Source: Marinobacter sp. JH2 (GTDB lineage: Bacteria; Pseudomonadota; Gammaproteobacteria; Pseudomonadales; Oleiphilaceae). From it: 64,000 nt of DNA. A model generated the notes under the pieces. It did no database searches, was not told the DNA's origin, and was given only the letters and a program-made list of their open reading frames with translations. Of the stretch, positions 31,369 to 41,175 are shown one piece after another (the stretch's first letter is position 1; each line of letters opens with the position of its first letter). The stretch spans positions 1,302,001-1,366,000 of the forward strand of contig NZ_CP037934.1 of the NCBI RefSeq assembly GCF_004353225.1. Reading direction: 5' to 3'. A program made the translations under genes and the position numbers.

Positions 31369-32463
31369 TCAGAGCTGACCGATAACCGGAGTGGATACCT
31401 CGACATCGCCATTTTGAGCACGATGACGCAGATAATGATCCAACAGGACAATGGCCATCATGGCTTCGGCAATGGGCGTCGCCCGAATACCAACGCAAGG
31501 ATCGTGACGACCGGTCGTAATCACTTCAACCGGGCTGCCATGAACATCAATACTCCGCCCTGGCAAGCGCAGACTGGAGGTCGGCTTCAGCGCAATACTG
31601 GCAACGATCGGCTGCCCTGATGAAATCCCCCCGAGCACACCGCCAGCCTCATTCGACAGGAAGCCTTCAGGCGTCATCTCATCCCGGTGCTCAGTGCCTT
31701 TCTGTTCAATGCTTCCAAAACCTGCACCAATTTCAACGCCTTTAACCGCGTTGATACTCATCAACGCATGAGCCAAATCTGCATCTAAGCGATCAAAAAC
31801 CGGCTCACCCAGCCCCGGAGGGACACCTTCGGCCACAACATTAATCCGCGCGCCTATCGAATCCCCTTCTTTTCGAAGAGCATCCATATAGGCTTCCATT
31901 TCTGGCACCTTGTCTGCATCTGGGCAGAAAAACGGGTTTTGGTGAACCTGCTCCCAATCGAGTTTTTCAATCTTAATGGGGCCCAACTGAGACAAATACC
32001 CACGGATACGTATACCGAGGCGTTGCTCCAGAAACTTTCGGGCCACGGCGCCGGCTGCAACGCGCATAGCTGTTTCGCGAGCTGAAGAACGGCCACCACC
32101 TCGGTAATCCCGATTGCCGTACTTATGGTGATAGGTGTAATCAGCGTGGGCAGGACGGAACTGCTCCGAAATCTTGGAATAATCTTTGGAGCGCTGATCA
32201 GTGTTTTCGATAATCAAACCGATTGGCGTGCCGGTGGTTTTGCCTTCAAACACACCCGACAGAATTCGAACCTCATCCGCCTCGCGACGCTGAGTGGTAT
32301 GGCGGGAAGTACCCGGTTTTCGGCGATCCAGATCAGCCTGCATGTCCGCTTCTGACAACTCAAGCCCCGGCGGGCACCCGTCAATGATGCAACCTAGGGC
32401 GGCGCCGTGGCTTTCACCAAAGGTCGTGACCGTAAACAGCTTTCCAAAAGTATTTCCCGACAT
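31369..32463 (-). CDS. aroC: Chorismate synthase
   Basis: FMN-dependent last step of the shikimate pathway, making chorismate from EPSP. The 364 residues show [18 protein letters not shown] (about 16-33), [19 protein letters not shown] (about 122-140) and the C-terminal [18 protein letters not shown]. It lies between prmB and the MFS gene. It supplies the chorismate used by PabB and by tryptophan synthesis, both also in this window. Confidence 0.98.
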   Translation of the reverse strand: MSGNTFGKLFTVTTFGESHGAALGCIIDGCPPGLELSEADMQADLDRRKPGTSRHTTQRREADEVRILSGVFEGKTTGTPIGLIIENTDQRSKDYSKISEQFRPAHADYTYHHKYGNRDYRGGGRSSARETAMRVAAGAVARKFLEQRLGIRIRGYLSQLGPIKIEKLDWEQVHQNPFFCPDADKVPEMEAYMDALRKEGDSIGARINVVAEGVPPGLGEPVFDRLDADLAHALMSINAVKGVEIGAGFGSIEQKGTEHRDEMTPEGFLSNEAGGVLGGISSGQPIVASIALKPTSSLRLPGRSIDVHGSPVEVITTGRHDPCVGIRATPIAEAMMAIVLLDHYLRHRAQNGDVEVSTPVIGQL

Positions 32464-32499
32464 ATTTCAGCACTTTATTTAAGTTTTATAAAATAAAAA

Positions 32500-33405
32500 T
32501 TAAGACTTATTTGCTTGCCATTCGCGAAGATCCCGGGCGGTAATAAGAAATACGCCATCGCCACCGCTTTCAAACTCGAGCCAAACCAACGGCAGGTCCG
32601 GATAAGCGTCGTCCATCGCTCCCCAGGAGTTCCCCACTTCAACAATCAACAAACCGTTTTCAGTCAGGTGCTCGGCGGCTCCTGCGATAATACGGTGTGC
32701 GATATCCAGCCCGTCATTACCCGCCGCCAACCCAAGCTCTGGTTCATGGCGATACTCTTCGGGCATGTCCGCCATATCTTCCGCATCGACATAAGGCGGG
32801 TTACTCAAAATGACATCGTAGCGGCCTTCAATGTTTGCGAACACATCTGAATGAACGGCCTGCACCCGCCCCTGCTGGCCGTGTAATTCAATGTTCGATT
32901 CCGCTACCACCAGCGCATCTTCGGATATATCAGACAGTGTGACTTCTGCTTCGTCAAATACGGTCGCTGCACCAATACCGATGCAGCCACTGCCTGTACA
33001 CAAATCCAGCACACGCAGAACATCGGTATCACCCAGCCACGGCTGTAAACCGTTTTCGAGCAGCTCACCCAAAGGTGATCGCGGAACCAAAACACGTTCA
33101 TCGACATTGAACGGCATCCCCATAAACCAGCCCTCGCCCAGCAAATAGGCAATCGGCAAGCGCTCGTTAATACGACGATCAATACGATTCAGGATCACAT
33201 CCCTTTCCGAACGGGTTAACCGTGCGTCCAGAAAGATATTATTGTTTTCCAGAGGCAGGTGAACACTGCGAAGCACCAATTGGACTGCCTCATCCCACAC
33301 ATTGTCAGTTCCATGACCGAAATAAAGCGGCGATGCAGCGAATCGAGAAGACGCATATCGCAATAAATCACGGATGGTGTGCAGATCATCTACGGGGCTA
33401 GTCAC
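32500..33405 (-). CDS. prmB: 50S ribosomal protein L3 glutamine N5-methyltransferase
   Basis: SAM-dependent methylation of Gln in L3 during ribosome assembly. The 301 residues carry the SAM motif VLDLCTGSGCIGIGAA (about 135-150) and the Gln-binding NPPYVDAEDMADMPEEY (about 206-222). PrmB rather than PrmC is indicated by LPLENNNIFLDARLTRSERD and AYLLGEGWFMG. The start is GTG with an AGGAACG site. A TATAAT-like -10 (33447-33442) lies about 37 bases upstream, with no good -35. Confidence 0.93.
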   Translation of the reverse strand: MTSPVDDLHTIRDLLRYASSRFAASPLYFGHGTDNVWDEAVQLVLRSVHLPLENNNIFLDARLTRSERDVILNRIDRRINERLPIAYLLGEGWFMGMPFNVDERVLVPRSPLGELLENGLQPWLGDTDVLRVLDLCTGSGCIGIGAATVFDEAEVTLSDISEDALVVAESNIELHGQQGRVQAVHSDVFANIEGRYDVILSNPPYVDAEDMADMPEEYRHEPELGLAAGNDGLDIAHRIIAGAAEHLTENGLLIVEVGNSWGAMDDAYPDLPLVWLEFESGGDGVFLITARDLREWQANKS

Positions 33406-33483
33406 AAAAAACGTTCCTGAACGGGGGGTATTTAGCGCCGCATTATACGCTGATTAGGCGCACAACTGCAGCATTTGCAGCGT

Positions 33484-34704
33484 TTAAAGTGCCAGAGGAC
33501 CCGAGCTACTGCGGCTCTCTTCAAATCGATCCAGTGCGGCTGTCATTCGTTCACGCCCCAACCGAATCAATTCCGGAGCTTTATGGTAGTCGTAACTTCG
33601 GCTCGCGTTCTTAGGGATATTCACTAGCAGATCAGGCGGGTAACCCGCGATTTTGTACTGAACCAAGGCGCTTTGCATGGTTTCGATGGTCAGGTTCATG
33701 ACATCAAACTTACCAATGCCAAGTTTGTCCCAATCAATCGTGGGGTGATCCTCTTTCTGCTTAGCCTTACTTTGAATGCGCTCTTCTTCTTTAGCTTTCA
33801 GCTCAATCTTTCGGTTCTCTTGAGCAGTTTTCTTCGCAATCTCCCGGCTGATTTTATCTTCCGGTGATTCGTCTCCGCTCGGGTGTCGAGTGGTAAGTGA
33901 CTTTATCGCATCCCAGTCAAACCAACGGGAGGCTTTGTCTCGCATCGCCCCAACCCATTCTTCAATATCGCTTCCGTCATCACCCTCTGATGAAAACGCC
34001 GCATCCGGTATGCGCCGATGCTTGTCGTCTTCACCACTCAGGTTAACGGCCATCACAAGATCCGCATGGGCAGATATGGTCGGAATAATGGGAAGGGGAT
34101 TAAGCAATGCTCCATCCACCAATACCCGACCATTGAGCACCAAAGGTGTTACAACGCTCGGGATCGCTATAGAGGCGCGAATCGCCTGGTCCAATGGACC
34201 TTCCTGAAACCAGATTTCTTTATGTGCGAGCAGATCGGTTGCAACGGCCGTATAAGACATAGGTAAGTCTTCGATACGGGTGTCACCCAATATGTCTCGC
34301 ACCACCGAAAAGACTTTCTCGCCCCGAATTGCTCCAATCGAAGTAAACGTCACATCAAGCAGTTTGAGCACATCAAACTGCCCCAGCCCGGTTACCCAGT
34401 CTTTATATTCCTGCAGCTTGCCAGCGGCGTACATTCCGCCTACCAGCGCACCCATTGAACAACCGGATATTGCAATGATCTTATAACCGCGTTCATGCAG
34501 CACCTCAATCGCGCCGATATGGGCATAACCTCGCGCACCACCACTGCCGAGCGTCAACGCAACCGTTTTTCCGTTCCCCGTCTGTCGGCTGCCAGCGGAT
34601 GGAGGTGAAACATCCGAGCTTTCAACAATGGCGCTCACCGCGTCTTGTGCCGGCCGGTTACCATCAGAACCGCTATTCGATACCGGATTATCCTTTTCTG
34701 CCAT
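33484..34704 (-). CDS. Patatin-like phospholipase family protein, RssA-like
   Basis: A 406-residue cytoplasmic protein. After a low-complexity start, the patatin fold has the oxyanion loop GSGGARGYAH (53-62), the nucleophile elbow GCSMG (Ser83) and the catalytic DG (VDGALLNPLPI, Asp about 205). A Lys/Glu-rich predicted coil (about 285-320) sits before a short C-terminal domain. It is the last gene of the DUF58-to-patatin operon, two bases after DUF4892. Lipid substrate unknown. Confidence 0.85.
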   Translation of the reverse strand: MAEKDNPVSNSGSDGNRPAQDAVSAIVESSDVSPPSAGSRQTGNGKTVALTLGSGGARGYAHIGAIEVLHERGYKIIAISGCSMGALVGGMYAAGKLQEYKDWVTGLGQFDVLKLLDVTFTSIGAIRGEKVFSVVRDILGDTRIEDLPMSYTAVATDLLAHKEIWFQEGPLDQAIRASIAIPSVVTPLVLNGRVLVDGALLNPLPIIPTISAHADLVMAVNLSGEDDKHRRIPDAAFSSEGDDGSDIEEWVGAMRDKASRWFDWDAIKSLTTRHPSGDESPEDKISREIAKKTAQENRKIELKAKEEERIQSKAKQKEDHPTIDWDKLGIGKFDVMNLTIETMQSALVQYKIAGYPPDLLVNIPKNASRSYDYHKAPELIRLGRERMTAALDRFEESRSSSGPLAL

Positions 34705-34706
34705 AG

Positions 34707-35621
34707 CTAGGGCCTCTTGATAACGACGGCTTCTATTCGGTTACCTGAACGGTCCGGAGCAATCGGCTGAACGGCGGGGCCTACCGGTAAAATTCTTATC
34801 TGGGTACGGGAAACCCCAATTTTACTCAGCAACTCCGCAAAGGAATCGCCGGCCTGCTTGGAACGCTCAATGGAGGCCTCGAAGCTTTCATCGTTGGCGA
34901 GCTCGGAAAAAGTCACCAAAACCACTTCCGCTCCCGCTTCTTCGCTCCAGGCCAACAACTGCCGCCTATCGCCGGCCGTGAACTCGAATCGGTATGTAAC
35001 GCCCCCCTGCCAAGGCACAACGACCGGGCCTTGAACGCGACCATTCCCGGCTTCAAACCCTGGTATGACAGCGCCATCCGTAACATTCAGATGCTCGATC
35101 CAAACATATTCCCGTAAATTACCGCGAGTGACGGTATACACTGAGGTCAGCCACTGCCGCCCCTGCTCATCCAGGACAGCAACCACGAAGTAGTCTTGCT
35201 CGGCATCCCGACCGAGTAATTTGGGCTTCTCAAAAACCTGATTCGCCCAGACGTTGCTTCGGCCGCAGTTAATGCCAGAACATTCGAAAAGCAACTGAGC
35301 CCCGCGCGCCTGCAATCGTTTTAAATAGTGATTTAGGGCGTCTTGACGACTGGCATCACGGTTAACTTCGTACAACAATCCTTCCCCGCGCACGGGCAGA
35401 CGTGCCAGTACTTTGGAGCGAATTTCATTACGCACTTCCCGGATCGGACTAAACAGCACCAAGTGGCCCGAAGAATCAATGGTCGTTGTTAGCTGAAGCC
35501 TGGACTGAGAGAAGGCTTCTGGGGCTTCCCGAAAGGAATCGGCAGCAGAGGCCCACGAAAGCCCGAGCAGAACAACAGCGATCAGGCTTCGCAAATAAAG
35601 AAATCGCACAGATTCACGCAT
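34707..35621 (-). CDS. DUF4892 exported protein
   Basis: A 304-residue protein with a signal peptide (about 1-27, ending WASA). The family core is LFECSGINCGRSNVWANQVF (about 112-131), which contains a Cys pair probably disulfide-bonded in the periplasm. The C-terminal part (ELLSKIGVSRTQIRILPVGP) has OmpA-like traits. ATG at 35621 was preferred to a TTG just before it. Its start overlaps the hydrolase gene stop by eight bases. The function is unknown, though such proteins sit in envelope contexts. Confidence 0.78.
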   Translation of the reverse strand: MRESVRFLYLRSLIAVVLLGLSWASAADSFREAPEAFSQSRLQLTTTIDSSGHLVLFSPIREVRNEIRSKVLARLPVRGEGLLYEVNRDASRQDALNHYLKRLQARGAQLLFECSGINCGRSNVWANQVFEKPKLLGRDAEQDYFVVAVLDEQGRQWLTSVYTVTRGNLREYVWIEHLNVTDGAVIPGFEAGNGRVQGPVVVPWQGGVTYRFEFTAGDRRQLLAWSEEAGAEVVLVTFSELANDESFEASIERSKQAGDSFAELLSKIGVSRTQIRILPVGPAVQPIAPDRSGNRIEAVVIKRP

Positions 35622-36534
35622 CAAAAAGGAACCTTTTTATAGCAGAAACGACCGGCGCAGTATCACCATCAAGGTGACAATGATGCCCGCCTGGCACTTC
35701 GGCAATGGTTAAATCGGGAATTAATTCAATCCGCTTATCCAATTCTTTTCGGCCGGCTAGCAACCCTTCCTGCGCTCGAATGAACAAAGCCGGGACCGCC
35801 AGCTCTGACAACGATGCCTGCACCTGCTCCTCAGTCATCATAAGGGCGGTTGGATGCCTCAAACGCGCATCCGTCCTCCAAACAAATCCGTCTGAATGCT
35901 CTCGCATGTTGCGCGGCACCAACGTGGCTGCTGCTTCCGAGCTTAACGGGCTAAGACCACCTTCCCGAATCTTTGCGGCAGCTTCAATCGAGGAATAGAC
36001 CGCCGGAGGCGCGGAACCGCTTCGTTTTTTCTGCAACGCTCGACGTAGTTGCGGAACGGTTTCTTTGGCCGGACGGCTTAATGCCCCGATACTGTCTATC
36101 ATGACCAATCGCCTTACTCGCTCTGGAAAAGCGGCAGCGTAAAGCGCACACACGATGCCGCCTAATGAGTGGCCTATTAGATCCAGCGGTTGCTCACCAC
36201 CCTTGGAAAAATGAACATCTACCAGCTCACAAAGGTCGGCAACATAGTCCGTCAACCAGTAACCGTATCCAGGCGGACGATGATGGGAATGGCCATGCCC
36301 GGCCATATCAATGCCATGAACATCCGCCAACTCCGCTATATCAGGAGCCAAACGGGCAAAGGTCATGGCATTGTCCAGCCAGCCATGCACCATAAGAACT
36401 GGAGGGTGAGTTTTTGAAGGGCTTTTAGTCGGCCAGGTAAGACCCGCCAATTCGATAGTTTGCAAGGGCCAGTGCGCTTCTCGGCAACCGGCCGGATTCG
36501 CGAGCCTGCTGCCAGCTAACACGGCATCATTCAT
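35614..36534 (-). CDS. Alpha/beta-fold hydrolase
   Basis: A 306-residue alpha/beta hydrolase with the oxyanion HGW loop (MVHGWLDNAMTF, about 48-59), nucleophile Ser in LIGHSLGG (about 119-126) and catalytic His in VPGGHHCHLDG (about 283-293). It has no signal peptide. It lies directly downstream of pilZ, 10 bases away, and overlaps DUF4892. It resembles the serine-hydrolase/esterase group that includes mammalian SERHL, but the substrate cannot be read from the sequence. Confidence 0.82.
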   Translation of the reverse strand: MNDAVLAGSRLANPAGCREAHWPLQTIELAGLTWPTKSPSKTHPPVLMVHGWLDNAMTFARLAPDIAELADVHGIDMAGHGHSHHRPPGYGYWLTDYVADLCELVDVHFSKGGEQPLDLIGHSLGGIVCALYAAAFPERVRRLVMIDSIGALSRPAKETVPQLRRALQKKRSGSAPPAVYSSIEAAAKIREGGLSPLSSEAAATLVPRNMREHSDGFVWRTDARLRHPTALMMTEEQVQASLSELAVPALFIRAQEGLLAGRKELDKRIELIPDLTIAEVPGGHHCHLDGDTAPVVSAIKRFLFDA

Positions 36535-36544
36535 TTAGAAAATC

Positions 36545-36895
36545 CTACATCGTGTGCGTGGGGCGATCCGAGCTCAAAGAGCCAGCAAGGTATGACTCAA
36601 TTTTGGTTCGCGCGGTTTCATCATCACCGTTAAATTGAACACCAATACCCGCAGCCCGATTACCCTGAGCGCCTTTTGGCGTAATCCACACCACTTTACC
36701 GGCCACTGGAATTTTCTCTGGCTCGTCCATCAGATTGAGCAACAGGAAGACTTCGTCCCCCAGCTGGTATTGTTTTTGGGTGGGTATGAACAACCCGCCT
36801 TGTCGGATGTACGGCATGTAGGCAGCGTAAAGTACCGCCTTATCTTTAATGGTCAGGGTCAGTATACCGCTGCGTGCTCCGAATCCGGGGCCCAT
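36545..36895 (-). CDS. pilZ: Type IV pilus biogenesis protein PilZ
   Basis: A 116-residue protein almost superimposable on Pseudomonas PilZ (GARSGILTLTIKDKAVLYAAYMP, given as span 7-29; then PVAGKVVWITPKGAQGNRAAG and the ending SDRPTHTM). True PilZ lacks the c-di-GMP-binding arginines and instead works with PilB and FimX in pilus extension. ATG at 36895 has an ideal AAAGGTG site 6 bases upstream; the GTG three codons earlier lies inside that site. It is downstream of holB, a conserved pairing. Confidence 0.95.
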   Translation of the reverse strand: MGPGFGARSGILTLTIKDKAVLYAAYMPYIRQGGLFIPTQKQYQLGDEVFLLLNLMDEPEKIPVAGKVVWITPKGAQGNRAAGIGVQFNGDDETARTKIESYLAGSLSSDRPTHTM

Positions 36896-37001
36896 ATCAA
36901 ACACCTTTGAATGCTAAAAGTTTCGTGACGTTATTTTATGCTATTTTTCGCCAAGAATTTCCCGATAATTCACAATCATAGCAGCTGAACTTAAACAAAG
37001 C

Positions 37002-38033
37002 TCAACTTGCCTTACGCCGCATCGGCATCAACGATCGCCAGGCGATCAGTAGTTGACTGGCTTCCAGTTCGGGACTGGCGTTATAAACCGCTGCACTCCG
37101 GCTTTCTTTTACTTTATCCAACAACTCATGGGCACGCCAAGCCGGATTGCTTCGGGCAAGGTAGCCAAACATGTCCGCGGTTTCGGGGTCAGACACTTCT
37201 CCACCGGCACAGCAGCGCGCCAGATCTGCTGCCCAGCTCTCAAACAGCCCAAGCGCATCATCAACACCCAATGCTTTGAATTTCTTGGCCGCTTCACCTA
37301 CCCCAACCTGTCCCTTCATGAACTGGCGAAAGGCGCCGAAAGCGGCATCCCGAAGCGACAGAAACTCGCCAGTGGCGTATTCAAGTGCTAATCGAGGCGC
37401 ATTGCCGGAAAGCAACAAACTTCGCGCAAGATCCCGATCCAATGGACGGCTTTCCTCGTCTAGGCTCGCCACCTTCGTAGCCATCCATTGGCTCGCCTGC
37501 TCGGCGGTGGGAAGCGGCAACACGAGCGCCTGACAGCGCGACCGAATCGTAGGCAATATCGGTCGGCCGCTCTCCTGCAATAACAGTAAGGTTACATCCG
37601 GCTGGGGCTCTTCCAAGGTTTTGAGCAACGCGTTAGCAGCATTAATATTAAGCTGGTCCGCCCGGTCAATGATGGCGACCTTATGCTGGGCCACTTGAGA
37701 CGAAGACACCGCAAAAGAGGTCAAAGACCGGATCTGATCAACTTTGATCATCCTTGATTTTTCAGGGGCGTAGACTCGCAAATCGGGATGAGTTCCTGCT
37801 GCTACCAGCTCACACTGTTTGCAACGCCCGCACGCCAACGGCAAACCATTCGCCATCCCGCTCGGTGTTTCACATAGAAGGAGCGCTCCCACGGCTTGCG
37901 CCCAGGCTTGCTTACCGACACCTCGTTCACCACCAACCAACAACGCATGAGGCAGGCGCCTTTGAGTCAAACGCTGCTGGATGCTTTGCCAGTGGTTGGC
38001 GAGCCAAGGCATTTCCTGTGCTATGTCCGTCAT
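37002..38033 (-). CDS. holB: DNA polymerase III subunit delta'
   Basis: Clamp-loader subunit. The 343 residues show a degenerate P-loop (GGERGVGKQAW, 34-44), a zinc-binding Cys set (Cys54, Cys68, Cys71, Cys74) and the SRC motif in TIRSRCQALVLP (about 160-171). The C-terminal collar domain is of usual length. It overlaps tgpA by four bases (38030-38033), so replication and envelope functions share one transcript. tmk, commonly upstream, is absent here. Confidence 0.94.
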   Translation of the reverse strand: MTDIAQEMPWLANHWQSIQQRLTQRRLPHALLVGGERGVGKQAWAQAVGALLLCETPSGMANGLPLACGRCKQCELVAAGTHPDLRVYAPEKSRMIKVDQIRSLTSFAVSSSQVAQHKVAIIDRADQLNINAANALLKTLEEPQPDVTLLLLQESGRPILPTIRSRCQALVLPLPTAEQASQWMATKVASLDEESRPLDRDLARSLLLSGNAPRLALEYATGEFLSLRDAAFGAFRQFMKGQVGVGEAAKKFKALGVDDALGLFESWAADLARCCAGGEVSDPETADMFGYLARSNPAWRAHELLDKVKESRSAAVYNASPELEASQLLIAWRSLMPMRRKAS

Positions 38034-40117
38034 TGATCCGGGCCTGTGGAACGTCGTTGACCATCATGTCGAAGTTGACGCTTGATGGCTTTTAATAATC
38101 GCTTGAGCCGATGCAGATCTTCATCGCGTTGCGATAGCGGCTCCTGCCTATAGTAATGGCTGTTTACCGCACGGGCAAAAGTCCTTGCAGATTCCGCCAC
38201 GGCGGGGCGCGCAAGGGCCAAACGTTCGGCTTGCACCATCGGGGTTTCGCCACTGCGCACCGGAACCCCGGCTTGTTGACAGATACGCCGCCAGTTATCC
38301 AAGGCTCTGCCAAACCCATCACGCCGCTCGCCAGACTTCAGGCTGAGCCCCGAAACAACACCCGCAATCAATAGCGCCAAACCGACAATGCCAGCCGTGA
38401 TATACCCCAGCTCCTTCAACCCCATTCCTCCCGGTAAACGGGACATAAGATCTAACTGGCTCTGGCCTTGATAACCTACGACCCAGCGTTGCCACTGGTA
38501 GTTAATCCGGTCTAGCTGAAGCCCGACCCACTGGAGTGCCGCGAAATCCTGATAGCGCTGCAGCGATGTGACATCATTTTCAAGAAACGAGCCTTCTTCC
38601 TCTACTGCATCTCTCAGCCCGGATTCTATTCGGCTCGGGGCAATGGCCGCTGTGGGATCCACTCTCACCCAGCCACGGCCCTCTAACCACACTTCTACCC
38701 AAGCGTGTGCGTCGTATTGGCGCACGATCAGATATTCTCCTCCCACACCCGGGTCACCGCCCTGATAACCAACAACGACCCTGGCCGGAATGCCCGCCGC
38801 TCGAAACAAGAAGGTCGAAGCCCCTGCGTAATGAGCACAAAAACCACGCTTATTATCAAACAGCAAAGCGTCTACCCCATCGTCCGGCATGGCGGGCGGG
38901 CGAAGAGTGTAGTAATACGCCTGTTCACGGAACCTGCCCATGAGTGTATCCACCAACTGTTCAGGCTTCAGGTCAGCGGCCATGGTTTCAGCAAGCGCAC
39001 GGGTTCTCGGGTTGCCACTGGGCGGTAATTGCAGATAGCGGTTTCGCTGAACCGGGTTTAGCTCCGACATCGACGCGCTCGGTGCTTCAGCCAAGGCCAT
39101 GCGGTAACGTATCGGGCTGTCGGCAGGTCTCTCAAACCGAAACAAATCCTCGCCGGCCGCAAAAACATTGTTTGAAGCCGCTACTGAGTTCTCAAGGGTA
39201 AAGGCCCAGCGCTGATCTGTTGGCTCCATCAATACATCGTATTCTTTCTCTGCCAGCGGGCCAGCCCCGCCGTCGGTCGCGACCCGCCCCAGCCGCCGGA
39301 AGGGCTCCTCATCTCGCTGGCGCCAAGTTTCGCCATCCAGATAATCAAGTATTAGCCCTCGCCAATAACGATCCCGATAAGCCGGATGTTCACCGCCGAA
39401 CGTGACCCGAAAAGCCCGCTCACTGCTTTGAGCCAGATTGGAAATATCACCGGGGCGCATGGTATCCGAGATACCACTGCGCGCCTGCCCCGATACCAAC
39501 GGCACGCTCCACAATGGCGCCATTCGCGGGAAAAACACGAAGAGTAACACCACAATTGGTAGGGTTTTAAGCAACAACAACCCTAACCGTTTCCAGCCTG
39601 AGCGGAAGTTACCCGGCAACGCCGGCGCATTCAAAATTTGAAGCCCTACCAATAGACACCCTATGGCGGCAAAGGTAATCAGCGCCCAAATAATGCTTTG
39701 TTGAAACAGAAAATTTACAGCCGCGAGATAAATCAGGATAAAAAACAAAACATAAAAATCCCGGGCTGTTCGGGTTTCCAGCCATTTCAAACCGACCGCC
39801 AGCACAAAAAAGGAGGCTGCGGTATCAACCGTAAACCGGCCTTGCACCGTAGCCACATACACAGCGACCAACACCAACATAACGCCGATTTTCAACCACC
39901 GACCAGGTAGTCGGAACCTTCCTTGCTGGGCTAACCAACGCCACACGGCCAACACAGCACAGGCAGCCACCAACCACAAAGGTAATCGATCCCACTGCGG
40001 AGCGAGTAGTAAGACAAAGGCCCCAATCAACCAAAGCAAGGCGCCTGTAGGAATGGCCTGCATCGTGCTATCGCCATCGACAGCGTGCCTCAGGCTGAAA
40101 CGGCTCAACAAGCTCAT
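38030..40117 (-). CDS. TgpA-like membrane transglutaminase (DUF3488-transglutaminase-DUF4129)
   Basis: A 695-residue inner-membrane protein with six N-terminal membrane segments (about 25-205, DUF3488). A periplasmic transglutaminase domain follows, with catalytic Cys in RGFCAHYAG (about 420), His in DAHAWVEVWL and Asp in VRVDPTAAI. One more membrane segment lies near 572-592, then a cytoplasmic DUF4129 helical tail. The Pseudomonas counterpart TgpA is essential and acts on the cell envelope. It overlaps DUF58 upstream and holB downstream by four bases each. Confidence 0.9.
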   Translation of the reverse strand: MSLLSRFSLRHAVDGDSTMQAIPTGALLWLIGAFVLLLAPQWDRLPLWLVAACAVLAVWRWLAQQGRFRLPGRWLKIGVMLVLVAVYVATVQGRFTVDTAASFFVLAVGLKWLETRTARDFYVLFFILIYLAAVNFLFQQSIIWALITFAAIGCLLVGLQILNAPALPGNFRSGWKRLGLLLLKTLPIVVLLFVFFPRMAPLWSVPLVSGQARSGISDTMRPGDISNLAQSSERAFRVTFGGEHPAYRDRYWRGLILDYLDGETWRQRDEEPFRRLGRVATDGGAGPLAEKEYDVLMEPTDQRWAFTLENSVAASNNVFAAGEDLFRFERPADSPIRYRMALAEAPSASMSELNPVQRNRYLQLPPSGNPRTRALAETMAADLKPEQLVDTLMGRFREQAYYYTLRPPAMPDDGVDALLFDNKRGFCAHYAGASTFLFRAAGIPARVVVGYQGGDPGVGGEYLIVRQYDAHAWVEVWLEGRGWVRVDPTAAIAPSRIESGLRDAVEEEGSFLENDVTSLQRYQDFAALQWVGLQLDRINYQWQRWVVGYQGQSQLDLMSRLPGGMGLKELGYITAGIVGLALLIAGVVSGLSLKSGERRDGFGRALDNWRRICQQAGVPVRSGETPMVQAERLALARPAVAESARTFARAVNSHYYRQEPLSQRDEDLHRLKRLLKAIKRQLRHDGQRRSTGPDQ

Positions 40118-41139
40118 TCCGATGCCCCCGTGTAACCCGTATTCAAGGATTTTCGTGTTCCATACGACAAAGAATCTTGATCCCTAGGCGGCATTTCGCC
40201 CCAAACGGCGAGTGCACGTAAGCAGCGCTCCCCATGAGCCGAGCCAGAATCCGGCTCAATGATTCCACCCGGAAGATTGAGACCGAACTGGGCCCCTTGC
40301 TGAACGCGGTCCGCCACAAGCCAAGCCAGATAACTTAAACGAAGCTCTGTATCTGCGCCCGGAAACGCATTAAAGTCCAGCCAATGGGGGCTCCCCTGTT
40401 CGCCTTGCCAATCTGCGACCACCATCTGGCCGGAACGGGCAAAGCGTTTCCACATAACACGCTGACTGAGATCTCCCTCCCGGAACGGCCGCAAATCCGC
40501 ATTATCCTGCCCGATCACCGGCTTAGCGGCCGTTGTTTCAGCGCCGTCGTCAACCTGACTTCCCACTTCCGGCGCGATCAAAGGGCGCGGATACGCTAGA
40601 GCGGCCGAAGAAGGTCGCAGCCAGGACCAGGCTTTTAACAACCCAAAGGGAAAGCGGGTTTCTATGCGGATCCGATCCGGGCGCACATACCCCCGATGGG
40701 CAGATGGAACCGGCAAAACTACGTCTTTAGTTGCGCCTGCGAGGATATGAAGCTGCTCTAGCATCGAATCTTCCACGGACACCTGGATCGCCACGGCCTG
40801 ATTCTTACCGGCAGTCAGCCTTAAATAAAAAGGAATATCACCACCGGCTGTGCCTTCGCCGGTCCGCGTCACCGACAGAGACAGGCCCGACAGATTTCGG
40901 TGGGTTTGGTGCATGGCACCAATAAACACAGTTCCCAGCACGAAGGTCATCAGGTAAATGAGACTGTTTTGATAGTTGATACCAGTAATCAGCATGATCA
41001 GCAGCAGGATGCCAAATACAACCCCTGCCCCGGTGGGCAAAATGAAGAGATTCTTCTGGTTTAACAGCTGGTTATCAGAACGGGGAATGCGCCGATTAAC
41101 CCAACCCCGCCATTGATGTAATAAACCTTGCCTCAACAT
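40114..41139 (-). CDS. DUF58 domain-containing membrane protein
   Basis: A 341-residue protein with two N-terminal membrane helices (about 33-50 and 56-75). The C-terminal DUF58 part (VIGQDNADLRPFREGDLSQRVMWKRFARSG) has a von Willebrand A-like fold. DUF58 proteins usually act with a MoxR AAA ATPase and a TgpA-type transglutaminase. Here the transglutaminase follows, but no MoxR gene precedes. ATG at 41139 was preferred to TTG at 41148; both ribosome sites are mediocre. Confidence 0.87.
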   Translation of the reverse strand: MLRQGLLHQWRGWVNRRIPRSDNQLLNQKNLFILPTGAGVVFGILLLIMLITGINYQNSLIYLMTFVLGTVFIGAMHQTHRNLSGLSLSVTRTGEGTAGGDIPFYLRLTAGKNQAVAIQVSVEDSMLEQLHILAGATKDVVLPVPSAHRGYVRPDRIRIETRFPFGLLKAWSWLRPSSAALAYPRPLIAPEVGSQVDDGAETTAAKPVIGQDNADLRPFREGDLSQRVMWKRFARSGQMVVADWQGEQGSPHWLDFNAFPGADTELRLSYLAWLVADRVQQGAQFGLNLPGGIIEPDSGSAHGERCLRALAVWGEMPPRDQDSLSYGTRKSLNTGYTGASE

Positions 41140-41175
41140 CCTCTCCAAGCCTTATATGCTTTTAACTCTCACCCG

